64,000 nucleotides of DNA, from NCBI RefSeq assembly GCF_001039355.2, contig NW_019776036.1, positions 27,040-91,039 on the forward strand, given 5' to 3'. The stretch comes from Lingula anatina. Lineage: Eukaryota > Brachiopoda > Lingulata > Lingulida > Lingulidae. Under the pieces are notes generated by a model. The model had not been told where the DNA came from and did no database searches. It was given only the letters and a program-made list of their open reading frames with translations. Positions 1-12,000 of this stretch are shown in pieces. Numbering within the stretch: the stretch's first letter is position 1; each line of letters opens with the position of its first letter. Position numbers and translations under genes: made by a program.

Positions 1-828
1 CTTGGCAGGAAAAATTGTTAAGTCAATGAAAAGGTTGACTTTGTGCAAGTTGAAGAGTATGCTGTAAACTCATTCCCTAGGGTGTTGACTGTGAGACCTA
101 TGTCGTCTTTGTCACATTTCATAGCCAGACTCGCCATTTTGAAGCATATTAAAGTGTTAAAAAGCGATTCAGCTTTATGATGAAGGAAATTGTTTTGTTG
201 CCTCCTGCTGTGTCAGAAAAGAAAAAAGCCAAAAGGGTAACCCTGCCAGCGTCTGTTGTTTTTGGTGGGTCATATACTCCATTTCTGTTTAAAGGGAAGA
301 TTGTGGAAATAAGTACAAATTATGGAGAGGTCACCAAAAACTTATGAACATAATATCATATTGCTTGTGATTTGTAATACATCCAATGGAAGATGTTTGA
401 AAAAAAATTGGCATTGCATGTTTACATTGATATTCATGTTTTTTATGAATTAAGATTTTTTTGATCTAGACTACTATTAGTTGCATCACTGCTTTTAAAG
501 CCATTTTTATAGCATATCAAAATCTGCTTATTAGTGCATGTCAAACATAGTTCACCTTTAATTCATTTGACAGATCAACAAACTGTTTAACTGGCTAGCT
601 TAAAAAGTACTGTAAGTTGCTCATTCTTGCTTTGTGACACTGTTACTGCATTTTAACAACAACTTTAAGAATACAAAAATAGTTATTTTACCTTAATGAT
701 ATATTTTAATGGAATTTGAAGGTCCTTTACACTTCTTAAAGTTAGACATATCCTGTCTGTAGCAAAACGTGAAATGAGTTATTTATGTATAATATAATTA
801 TAGTCTCAAATGTTTCCGGTCATTTCAG
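1..828. other. Probable intron upstream of the first visible COLGALT exon
   Basis: No coding exon, RNA gene or recognisable mobile element is seen here. The stretch is AT-rich with scattered stops in all frames. The next feature is an acceptor (ttcag) at 828, and the exon after it starts two bases into a codon, so this is most likely the end of an intron whose upstream exons lie left of the window. Confidence 0.55.
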
Positions 829-3800
829 GGTTTCCTGATGCCCAGGGGCCGCTGGAGTGGTCAGCACAGAGATTTACCCATGTCATGAAGCTCAGGCAGG
901 AAAGTTTAGAAAAAGCTAGGAAAATATGGGCAGATTATATTTTTGTAAGTACTGGGCAATCTGCATTTTTATAGAGGGTCATGTTTTATTATTTAAGGTT
1001 TTTTACAAAAAAAAATTAAAAAGAGAATCAGAATCCTGTTATACATACATTGAAATTTTGTCATGTTTAAAATAAAGGGAGGTATACAGACTACACTGCT
1101 GAGAAAATCAACGAGACTGAAAAAAAAAAAAATAAAGTCCCTAATCTTCTTGGTTAGGGTACAAAATCAGGTGGAAAAAGATAACATGCTTTCTTGCCTT
1201 CTGTGAGCAAAGTGCCTGCAGTTGCATTTAAAACAACAAAGTGTGCACAAGTGCATCAATTAAATATTTTTCCTCATAAAAGCAGTCAACTTGTTGTGCA
1301 ATTTTTGTTATTGTTTGAAGCGAAGAGGGGGAAAAAAGGGGGCATCTTGCTGTGGTAGAAATTCAAAGAAAAGTACCAAACCAAATAAAAGAACACAATG
1401 AACAGTTAAGTTACACAAAAGGATATCAAGCTCTTTGGTGATATGTTGAATTCTGCAAAATAAATTTGCACCGTGGTATTGTCATTTAATCCAAACCAGA
1501 CTACCAATAACCTTATTTTTCCGTTACACATGTTGGTATTTTTCATCAAGTAAACTGGTTACTTCAGCAGACTTCTTAACAGCAAACTGTATTAACTATA
1601 TATACTGTACAAACAGTCTTGAATGAGTAACAAGGGCAGGAGTCATTGAGGATTTTCTCTCCTGTAGCAGATCCCTTGACAACTTTAATGGTCTCTAGGC
1701 GCATTTACCCAAGACCACTTTAGAATGGAAATCAGTCCCACTTGAATTACCAGACAAGTAGACAAGAAACAGATGTAGATGAAGATGATGATATAGAAGA
1801 CTGACAGGAAGACAGACAGACAGACAGAGACTGACAGGAGGATAGACAGATAAGATGAACAATTGACAAGAGGACAGACAGACAGAGGATATAGAAGACT
1901 GACAAGAGGATAGACAGATCATAGAGATAAGGAAAACAGGCAAGAAGATAGACAGTTAGTAAGAAAGAAAGCGGAAAGAAGACAAACAGGAAGTCACATA
2001 GCCAGTCAGACAGACATTTGGTCAGGCAGTCGAACCAAAGGACAGGCATGCTAGAGAAGAGTCAATGCTATTCAAATAAACCAATTTCTGGCTAATGTAG
2101 CAATGTATGAAGGCTTCTCTTAGTCATTCATAATTTCTTTGATTATAAAATAGAAAATACTATAAAATACAAAAAAGCTACCTGGACAAAAGTTAATGAA
2201 GTGAAGAAAGAAGTACTTCATCTGCAAATTTCTGTAAGATATTTTTTCAGAAATACAGGTACCTTTAGATTCTTCATCAGTAACATTTAAAAGTGAAGTA
2301 ATATGGCACCTTCTCTGTGGAGTTTTTCAAACCTGATTTAAATTTTTTTTTTTGCATTTTATTCAGCATTTAAATGAAGCTGAAAGGTTTCATCCTGCTT
2401 TCTGCTTGTTTTGGCTCTAGTTTATGGCGTTTTTCATGCACAGTAAACTTCGACGTGTTTGAACAGTGCACACAAACCTGGATAGAACTTGATAAAGTAA
2501 AAAAAAATTATTTGGAAGGCTATTCAGGGGTAAAGCAGTATTTTAAAGCAGAGTTGCTTGGTGTGTGAACAGACGTTGAATTATGTATGTTTGAAAAGTC
2601 AAATTTTAGATTTATATTGCCTTTAAAAACAATAAGTACACAATGTCACAAAAAGTTAAATGTTCTGGGTACCAAATATAATGTACTGGTCGTGTTTATT
2701 TGGACTGTTATATTTGGGCATAATTATGACATGGTTTAATTCTTTTAGTTTGTAGATGCAGACAATATTTTACAGAACAATCAGACTTTATCTGTTTTGA
2801 CCTCATATTCACAGTGAGTACTTTTATTTGTGATTGTATTTCCTAATAAAGTGTCAATGACAACTGTTACAGTTCTGTAAATTTTTACAAAAATACTACA
2901 TATCTTTGTATCATATTTAAATTGAAAATACTACATATCTTTGCATCATATTTGAATTGAAATCTCCATAGCAATATGCATTCCTTTAATTTCTTAATGT
3001 TTCCATCAATTTTCCTTCTGTCCAGTCTTGATATTTCCATTATTTCTAAAAGAATACAAATTTCATTCATTTTCAAAATGATGTTATTAAGCTAATGAAA
3101 GAATCTTATTTGACGGTAACTTAACATACTTTTTTGTTTTGTTTATAGAACTGTTGTTGCTCCAATGCTGAATTCCTCGTCCCAGTACTCCAATTTCTGG
3201 GGTGGCATGGATGAAACGGTAAGGAAACAAATACACGCATGTCATTTACAGCATACACAGTTTGATAATCATTTCAAACACAGTTCAGTTGCAGTAAATG
3301 AAAATTGGTGTGTAACAAACATAAACTATTTACAGCAATTATGGCAGTCATCATAGTCCAGTTAAAAAATGGAATTTATCTTAACAGGTCTTCGTTGTAA
3401 ATATCAAAGCTGGAGCTTACTTTATATTTAAAATAATTGATTTCAAATCTTTTGACAATTACAGGGCTATTATAAGCGAACGCCTGAATATGGGCCTATT
3501 CGGATGCGCCAGATGAGGGGACTCTATAAAGTTGCTCTAGTACATTCCACATTTATTATTAACTTGCGAAATGAAGATTCCCAGCATCTCGCCTTTTATC
3601 CACCTCCTGAGGGTTATGAGGGTCCTTATGATGATGTCATCATATTTGCGGCAATTGCCAATAGAGCAAGTAAGTATTGGTTTTATGGATAAGACTCGTT
3701 TCTTCATTTCTGTAAAATGTAATCTTGCATTAAAAATATACATTCCAATTTTCTGTTGCATATGATTTTTTTTTTAATTAAAAGGAAACAACTAAGAAAT

Positions 3801-6700
3801 GGATTTTCAAAATACCTTGTTGAATTTTGTTTTTCTTTTCTTGAAATGATACATGGACTGTTTCATAGCAATTACTCATGTGCTGTAATTGATATTGTTT
3901 CTGCCTTTTTTTTTTTTCAAAAGATTTTCCATTATTTTAGGAGTTCCCATGTATATTGAAAATGTCAACTTTTATGGCAGTCTCAATGCACCTCTAGATG
4001 CTCACAACACTCTAGAAGAAGAAACCGAGTTATTTATTTTCCTCAAACTGGAAGCTATGGGTATGGGAATTTTTGTGTATCCTTTCTTTTTCATAGGACA
4101 CACTCACAAAAAACTTCTTTTCTTTCTATTTTACTGTTTATTCATGTTTATATATTATGTTTATTATTATTATTATTATTATTATATTATATTGTATAAT
4201 TATGCATTATTATTATGATGTTTTTATTTGGACCTGCAGTAATGCTAATGTGTTAAATAAATTAATTGAAATAGGTAAGTTAGTGCTGTAGTCGTCATGA
4301 TTTCTATAAAGGTAGAGTGTTTGTCAAAACTAGCATTTCCAGATTTACTGATTTCCTAGGTAAGGATCCAGATAGGCAGGGTAAATGGGAATGAGTCAGT
4401 CTGTAATCTAACTCGTTTTTTTGGTAAAAAAAAATGAAAAAAAAAAAGATTTTCAGCCCGAATCCGATACACAACACGGTCTTATACCCTAATTGAACAA
4501 GGTGTGTTTTGATGTTCTTGGCAACAATGAAGAGTTGGTCGTCTTTCTGACTGTTCTGGTCTATGGCCACAGAATTGTTTGTGTGCATGCCTGAAACAGC
4601 ACCAGTTAAGCATGTAGCATAATATCAGCTGACATGTTCCCAGTGCTTCGGTCACTTGATACTCCTGACTTGGGGGTTGACTTCCGCCCTGGCAGTCTTG
4701 TTAATCTTAGTCAACCGCAGATAACATGTTAGTCATTACTCAACAATGTGTTGTAACCTCCAAGGATGCGTTAAGATTGGAGACACCTGTCCAGAAAGCC
4801 AGATCAGTTTTATTTTTCTTTAAAATTAGTAGTTAACTGTGCCTAAGGAGAAGTCCCTTATTGATTTTTGGTTCATTTCTGTATGAATCCATTTTAAAGA
4901 TAATGTTTTTTGTCTTGAATGAATTTCTCTTTATGATACGTTATACTTTATATTGTTTATTGATAATTTTTATCCAATTCCAGTGGAAGGAGTACCATTT
5001 CTCCACACTAAACATCTTCCTAAAAAACATCCACCCCAAGAAATGTTGGGCTTTGACCAGGTATGTGTGAAGCAGCTGGGAAAAGTGTCTGTTTATTTAT
5101 TTATTTATAATGATAGGAATTATCTTAGTTTATGATTGTTAGTTGGTGTTTGGAAAAACAAGTGACAAGGATTTTTTTTTTTTTTTTTTATTCAAACAGC
5201 CATAAAATCAAATTCTTACCTTCATAAAATTGATATTACAAAGCACTTGTTCTGGAAGTTTATGATCTTTATTGTACCACCAGCGTTAGCGCTGGCGGTA
5301 CACATGGTTTTAGTCCCGTCCGGTCCGTTCCGCCGGCTCCTGCGGCTCCGGCGGCTCCGCCGGCTCCGCCGGCTCCGCCGCCANTGCAATTACTCATGTG
5401 CTGTTAATTGATATTGTTTCTGCCCTTTTTTTTTTTCCAAAAGATTTTCCATTATTTTAGGAGTTCCCATGTATATTGAAAATGTCAACTTTTATGGCAG
5501 TCTCAATGCACCTCTAGATGCTCACAACACTCTAGAAGAAGAAACCGAGTTATTTATTTTCCTCAAACTGGAAGCTATGGGTATGGGAATTTTTGTGTAT
5601 CCTTTCTTTTTCATAGGACACACTCACAAAAAACTTCTTTTCTTTCTATTTTACTGTTTATTCATGTTTATATATTATGTTTATTATTATTATTATTATT
5701 ATTATATTATATTGTATAATTATGCATTATTATTATGATGTTTTTATTTGGACCTGCAGTAATGCTAATGTGTTAAATAAATTAATTGAAATAGGTAAGT
5801 TAGTGCTGTAGTCGTCATGATTTCTATAAAGGTAGAGTGTTTGTCAAAACTAGCATTTCCAGATTTACTGATTTCCTAGGTAAGGACCCAGATAGGCAGA
5901 GTAAATGGGAATGAGTCAGTCTGTAATCTAACTAGTTTATTTGGTAAAAAAATGAAAAAAAAAAAAGATTTTCAGCCAGAATCCGATACACAATATGGTC
6001 TTATACCCTAATTGAACAAGGTGTGTTTTGATGTTCTTGGCAACAATGAAGAGTTGGTCGTCTTTCTGACTGTTCTGGTCTATGGCCACAGAATTGTTTG
6101 TGTGCATGCCTGTAACAGCACCAGTTAAGCATGTAGCATAATATCAGCTGACATGTTCCCAGTGCTTTGGTCACTTGATACTCCTGACTTGGGGGTTGAC
6201 TTCCGCCCTGGCAGTCTTGTTAATCTTAGTCAACCGCAGATAACATGTTAGTCATTACTCAACAATGTGTTGTAACCTCCAAGGATGCGTTAAGATTGGA
6301 GACACCTGTCCAGAAAGCCAGATCAGTTTTATTTTTCTTTAAAATTAGTAGTTAACTGTGCCTAAGGAGAAGTCCCTTATTGATTTTTGGTTCATTTCTG
6401 TATGAATCCATTTTAAAGATAATGTTTTTTGTCTTGAATGAATTTCTCTTTATGATACGTTATACTTTATATTGTTTATTGATAATTTTTATCTAATTCC
6501 AGTTGAAGGAGTACCATTTCTCCACACTAAACATCTTCCTAAAAAACATCCACCCCAAGAAATGTTGGGCTTTGACCAGGTATGTGTAAAGCAGCTGGGA
6601 AAAGTGTCTGTTTATTTATTTATTTATTTATTTATTTATAATGATAGGAATTATCTTAGTTTAAGATTGTTAGTTGGTGTTTGGAAAAACAAGTGACAAG

Positions 6701-6738
<38 letters not shown>

Positions 6739-9700
6739 AGCCAAAAAATAAAATTTTTACTTTCATAAATTTGATTTTACAAAGCACTTGTTTTGGAAGT
6801 TTTTGATCTTTTTTTTTTTTTTTTTTTGTGTGTGTGGAATAGTATCATGCGGTTATGTATGAGCCTATAGAACCATGCAGTTAGGATGGGAGCAAAATAC
6901 TAGGCAACTTACTATTAGCCATATTGCTAGCAGCAGACTTGAGGTTTTTCCAAAACCTGGCATGGCCATAAGCGTTGAAATGCGTGCCATCCATGCACAC
7001 CATGGCAGATGCGGCGTCATAGGTACCTTTCATTTTCCAAAATTTGACATTGGTAGTTTGCAAAGCCCGTTGTAAGAATGTGTTGGCGAACCTGATTTTN
7101 ATCTTAGTTTATGATTGTTAGTTGGTGTTTGGAAAAACAAGTGACAAGGATTTTTTTTTTTTTTTTTTATTCAAACAGCCATAAAATCAAATTCTTACCT
7201 TCATAAAATTGATATTACAGAGCACTTGTTCTGGAAGTTTATGATCTTTATTTATTTATTTATTTATTTTTTTACTAGATATACATGATCAATTTAGTGA
7301 GAAGACCAGAGAGGCGGGAGAGGATGGTGGCGTCGTTGGATGAGTTGGGTCTCAAGGTTAAGATTGTTGATGCTGTGGATGGAAAGTAAGTTGACATAAT
7401 TATTAATATTTTGTAAAATTATCATTTGTCTGAGAATGAAATCGCTTATTTAGTGTTGTGTTATTTTGATTAATATTATTTTCATGTGAAATTTAACCTT
7501 TCTGNTTATATTGAGACCTGTTTTATCAGTACTCAAAAGATTGATGTTTTAAGATTTTATTAAGTTCCTTTTTGTACTAAGTTATTAACAGATTTATCTT
7601 TGTTTCTGTTTCATGCTTTAATTCATTCATTTCAGTTTCATATCTGCATGCCTTTTTTTCATTTGCTTGTTTATAGAAAAGAATGCACATAGTTTCACAT
7701 TCAATAAATCAACCATTTGTATTTGATGTTATACTGTATTTTATCATGTCTCTTACCAAAATGATTTAAATATCTTTGATGTCTCAGTGTGAACATGTTA
7801 TTTATTGTGAATATCAATCCTGAACAATCTCGTGTTTTGATGGTGTGGGCAGTTATGATTAACAGAACATTGTGTCGAAATATTAAAGTCAATGGGCCAG
7901 ACGTGAAATTCCAACCCAAATTGATTTTCTTATTGTGCCTATGCATGATATTGGCATTTATTTTTGTGTTTCAGGGAGTTAAATCAAACATACCTCGACT
8001 CTCTTGGAGTTTCAATGTTGGAAGGGTTTCTAGAACCTTATCATAAAAGGTAAAGAGTGCATTAAATGTTAAAATAGTGCATGCCATTCCACCATTTCTT
8101 CTTCCATCAAGAAGAGAAGTCTGCTGACTGAGCTTGCTGTGAAAACCTGAGGAGAAAGCATCAAAGGTTTCAAATGAACAATGGTGCTTACTTTCAGCAC
8201 CATTTTTGTCAGATTTTCGTGAAAAGTTGGAGAGCAGAACCACTACAGGAGGAAACAAACACTTCAAATGTAAACCTGGCAGAGACAGATATGTGCTTTT
8301 TAACATCTAAACAATATTCTTTCCAACTTTCAATGTTTCAGTGACCAATGTTGGGCCCATCTTCCAATGTTCTCCAGACTTCTGACTAGCAAGGTCTCAA
8401 CATTCTGTGAAGAGAAGTGCACAAACAAATATAAATCAAACAAGCACTTATCTTCATACAGAATATATGACCTTGATTCTGAATGTGATCTTCATCCTTA
8501 CATCCAATTTTTCTTTTATTTGATATTCCATCATCTTCTTCACTTCCTCTCATTTCCCTAATAGGAAACTGAATAACACTTATCTTAAGAAACTTGGTGT
8601 TGCCATGCTGCCGGGGTTTATTGAGCCCTATGAACAGAGGTATTTCAATAGATTTGACTTATTTTCTCCCAGGACTATTGCAGCTTCAGCATGTTATTTG
8701 TAAATCACTTTTTGTCAGATTTATGGCTTAAGTATCCATCACATCCATCAATTGATTTGTTAAAAACGCCTTTATCAGCACTTTCAGTCTCCACAATAAT
8801 CACAGAATGAGCTTAAAAGATTTAGTCACCGCTGTCCTGTATGTTGAATACCTGTTGTTGCTGTTAACACGTCTTTAAATCCCATGCCTGCGCAATTTAA
8901 CACAATTTTACCCCTTCAGTACCATTAACCTTTGGCACAGATATGGAATATGATGGCAGAGAATAGCTAAATGCTGACTGCAGCTTGAATGTGGTTGGTG
9001 AGCAATACTTGCTGGAGCAGATCAGAATCTGTCTTCCTGTAAAGGTTGGGGACTAAGAGGCTTGGCATTGCTGAGCTTAAGCTGCAATGTTTATTTTTGT
9101 CAGCTGGTAATAATATATATTCAATTTGGTAAATGACAGGGAATGGATGAAAGAATTGAATTGCTTTCCATTGATTTCCCATAAAAATTTTCATTTGTCT
9201 TAAATTACCATAAAAAAAGAGAAATTATAGTTAAGTAAGAACAGAATAGTGTAGTAAATTAATGTTGTGTAACAATGACATTTGGACATGAATTAGTCGT
9301 ATTTACAGCATGGATGGAGTGAAAATATAGATGGAGCTTACCTGTTTAGAAGGAACTAACTTCTCATATTTTACTAACAACTTAAATTTCCCTTTTTATT
9401 TTACTGCTTCAACAAAGGTGGTTGAAGGTATGCCCAATTGTTGCTGTACTTTGTAGAAATATTTTTTCTCCTCCTAGGCAACATTGGGTGTGCTCCGTTT
9501 TCAACAGATTTGGTTGAGTAGAACTTCAGGCCAGTACCCAAAATTTGTTAAAAGAAAAATTGGAAGCATTTTAGGCATGCGTAGATTTGAAACTATATTT
9601 GGTTTAGTAAAATGACTTTCACAATGATGTTGAAGGGAGCGGTACCACAGTACATGTTAATATAAGATATCCCAGTGCAGCAGCATTAGAACTCTTTAAA

Positions 9701-12000
9701 ACCACATTGTCACGTCTAAGCTTTTCATGTAACTTATATTGCATGGCATAAAATTATGGTTTATAACTTAATAATTAATCATTACACTGGAAAACTGAGG
9801 AAGAGGCCTTATACCTAAATGATATTATTGGTCACTTACAATTTTGATATCATTATTATATTTCAAATTAAAGCACATCACATTCATTTTGGTGCTATTA
9901 GTCCAAAATTGTTTGTTCATGCTCTCTCTTTTTGCAATTTTTATTATAATTACAACAATTTGATTTGATGAGAATAATGCATAATTTGACAGTGGAGCAG
10001 GTGACATATTTGCCAAAACTAGGCTAATTTTGCAGTATTTTAATTGAGAGACATCAATTAATGCAATGTTGAGCTATTGTTTACAAATAATGCCATTTGA
10101 TGTTAACATATAATCTCTATATTTACATGTTGCTTTCATTTCTAAAAATGTTTTATGGAAAATGTATTTCATCCTCTCATTGTTTTTGTTAGGCCACTTA
10201 CCATGGGAGAGATTGGGTGTTTCCTCAGCCACTATTTCATTTGGGAAGATGTAAGTGATTTTCATTTTGAATACTATTGATGTATAGTTTTACCAACAAT
10301 GTGTGGGAGAGGTGCACCCAGAAACAGTTGAGATTGTCTTAGAGGTTTTTACAACTTTGCCATATTTTTATTTCATACAGGTTACCTGTATTTTCATATT
10401 ATAAAAGACAGTCACTTCTAAATTTTGCTGCATATACTTAATTTTTGGGTCAGTGGGTGCTTTTTCTTTTTAGATGGAACCAAGTTGTTATATGCTACAA
10501 ATTTCAGTTGAAATAATTTTTGAAGTCCTAAATATTTGAAGTTCATAATTCATACTGTTTTATTTTTTTCCTTCCAGTTGGTTTTATGACGACAAAAGTT
10601 ATTCATACTGATGTTTTTCTGTTCTAGGCAGCAAAAAACAATTACCAGAAAGTCCTTGTGTTTGAGGATGATGTGAGATTTGAGCCATTCTTTGTCACAA
10701 AGCTGCAGTCTTTACTTAAAGAAATTGAAGACAATAAACTGGAATGGGAATTAATGTAAGTGTAGTTGTTTACATAGAATGGCTTTGCTGAAATAAAGCA
10801 GTTAAACAACATGTTACTTTAAGGGTTATCTTTCTCTGTAGAGATACTGTACATTATACCTTTTCTTTGTAGTGACTAGAGAGATTATGTAGCCAAGGTT
10901 CAAAATTATATGCACTTTGGTGTTGTTCCTTTCTGTTCAAGTTTCATTCATATAATTGTAAATGATTTTCCATTAAAAAAAAATATCACCTAGTCAAACT
11001 TGGGCAAGTCAAAGTTTTATCTTCTTATTGATACATTGATAAGTATATAATTTAAAAAATAATTATCTGTAGTGATTCTTGCAAATATATGTAACACACT
11101 GATAGATTGATATGCCATTACAGCTACCTGGGTAGAAAACGGATGTGGCATGCTGATGAACCGCCAGTGGATGGTTTCCAGAGTTTAGTATGGGCAGATT
11201 ATTCCTACTGGACACTCAGTTATATGGTTTCTCAACAGGGGGTCAAGAAACTGCTGGACCAGAAACCACTAGGAAAGATGTTACCTGTGGATGAATACAT
11301 CCCCATTATGTTTGACAGACATCCAGAGTAAGAATATCTTATTGGTTTTCATTAAGGGTACTCTATGAGGGATTATAATCTATAAGCAATTTTTTGTACT
11401 GAGGAGTCACTGCTCGACCTGTCCCTGGACTTTGATTTAATGTTTTATTCAACTTTTAATTTTAATGATTTATTTCTAAATGTCTGGTCAGTCATTTAGA
11501 ACACTGTACATTTCAGAGGGAATTATTGATGTCAGGTACTTTCATACAAGAAGTTTAATAGTTTCTAGGTTGGGTAAGATTATTAGCTCTGAAGAATATG
11601 GTACGGAGACATAGAAAAAATTTATATGATTTTGGGAAATTTTCAAATATGTACAGTATACCTTGAAAGACTTTGGGGATAGAGAGCACTTTGGTCCAGG
11701 ATTGAAATGCTATTTCAGAACAGCATAAGTAATTTTTTTGGTACCATTTAAATGTATTTTTTTTCCCATAGGGAAAAATGGAAGAATCAGTTTTCACCAA
11801 GGAACCTCAAAGGAATGTCCACATCTCCTTTGTTAGTTTTCCCCACACACTATACAGGGGAAAATAACTATATATCGGACACAGAAGACTCTCATGTGAT
11901 CAGTGAAGAACAAGATCATTCAAATGAGGATTTAGAAGGCAAACCAGAGGGACCAAGGTTACCCAACATTCTGGGACCGGATACAAGAGATGAATTATAG
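829..12000 (+). CDS. COLGALT: Procollagen galactosyltransferase (GT25 family), 5' end outside the window
   Basis: Family role: adds galactose from UDP-galactose to collagen hydroxylysine in the ER lumen. Exons read: 829-944, 2749-2813, 3149-3218, 3465-3669, 3941-4060, 4984-5060, 7279-7385, 7975-8049 or 8565-8639, 10193-10250, 10628-10755, 11124-11327, 11772-12000. Phases agree at every junction and give 483 codons. Seen: the first-lobe DxD in FFVDADNIL, VVAPMLNSSSQYSNFWGG, MINLVRRPERRERM, GEIGCFLSHYFIWED, the second-lobe DxD in VLVFEDDVRFE, LPVDEYIPIMFDRHPE, and a C-terminal RDEL stop matching the KDEL-type ER retention signal of this family. About 120-140 N-terminal residues, including any signal peptide, are missing to the left. 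Odd points are two alternative exons for one segment and a second copy of the 3941 and 4984 exons at 5461-5580 and 6503-6579, which cannot be spliced in together without a frameshift. Vertebrate COLGALT1 and COLGALT2 cannot be told apart here. Confidence 0.95.
1785..2030. repeat. GACA/GATA-rich degenerate microsatellite
   Basis: Irregular runs of gaca, gata and gaagat cover this intronic stretch (for example gacagacagacagacaga near 1812). The open frames here on the minus strand are low-complexity Leu/Ser/Cys/Val translations of the repeat, not genes. Confidence 0.8.
2891..2964. repeat. Two-copy tandem duplication of about 37 bp
   Basis: The segment beginning aatactacatatctttg occurs twice back to back inside a COLGALT intron, with only a few differences (tatcat/catcat, taaatt/gaattg). 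It is a small recent duplication with no coding content. Confidence 0.7.
3868..6815. repeat. Duplicated block: 3868-5279 repeated at 5386-6815, probably a haplotype duplicate
   Basis: The 1.4-kb segment carrying COLGALT exons 3941-4060 and 4984-5060 recurs from 5386 with about 98% identity by eye, starting two bases after an N at 5384. Differences are SNPs (ggatcc/ggaccc), poly-T and TTTA length changes. A third partial copy of its end (5130-5278) starts directly after another N at 7100. The order A-N-B-N-A' is expected when an alternative haplotype contig is placed inside the primary one. A true tandem exon duplication would not keep frame: the 4984 exon ends at a codon boundary, while the 5461 exon starts two bases into its first codon. 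Confidence 0.85.
5273..5383. repeat. Hairpin plus GC-rich tandem repeat ending at an N
   Basis: A 13-bp inverted repeat (tgtaccaccagcg, loop ttag, cgctggcggtaca, one mismatch) at 5273-5302 is followed by a strongly GC-rich run with a 9-bp repeat (cggctccgc) reaching the N at 5384. Composition is far from the AT-rich surroundings. The allelic sequence at 7240-7265 has only a TTTA microsatellite here, so this is an insertion in one haplotype or a contig-end artefact. Confidence 0.6.
6881..7099 (-). pseudogene. Fragment of an SGNH/GDSL-hydrolase-like coding sequence, cut at a contig end
   Basis: The minus strand is open from the N at 7100 to a stop at 6881. It reads ANTFLQRALQ, VKFWKMKGTYDAA and MDGTHFNAYGHARFWKNL. 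DGTHFN followed by G and RFW resembles the last catalytic block (DxxH) of SGNH hydrolases, which in invertebrates are often carried in repeat families and transposable elements. It lies only in the B haplotype copy, right after a long T run, and the upstream part is lost at the contig edge. Assignment to the SGNH fold is inference from one block. Confidence 0.4.
7975..8049 (+). CDS. COLGALT: COLGALT alternative exon 8a (75 nt)
   Basis: Bounded by an acceptor (tgtgtttcag) and the donor gtaaag. It encodes ELNQTYLDSLGVSMLEGF followed by LEPYHKR across the splice. It fills the segment between VDAVDGK and PLTMGEIGC, where relatives have residues around LGVDLLPGYQDPYSGR. It enters after two bases of a codon and leaves after two, so it can be swapped for, or added to, exon 8b without loss of frame. 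Confidence 0.85.
8565..8639 (+). CDS. COLGALT: COLGALT alternative exon 8b (75 nt)
   Basis: Bounded by ttccctaatag and the donor gtattt. It encodes KLNNTYLKKLGVAMLPGF followed by IEPYEQR. It has the same length and phase as 8a and clearly shares its ancestry, with many replacements. The LPGF spelling is closer to the vertebrate consensus than the LEGF of 8a. The 515-bp intron between the two has no third copy that I can see. Confidence 0.88.

Noticed and set aside
1695-2049. Cys/Leu/Ser-rich minus-strand frames
   Set aside because: They are translations of the GACA/GATA repeat.
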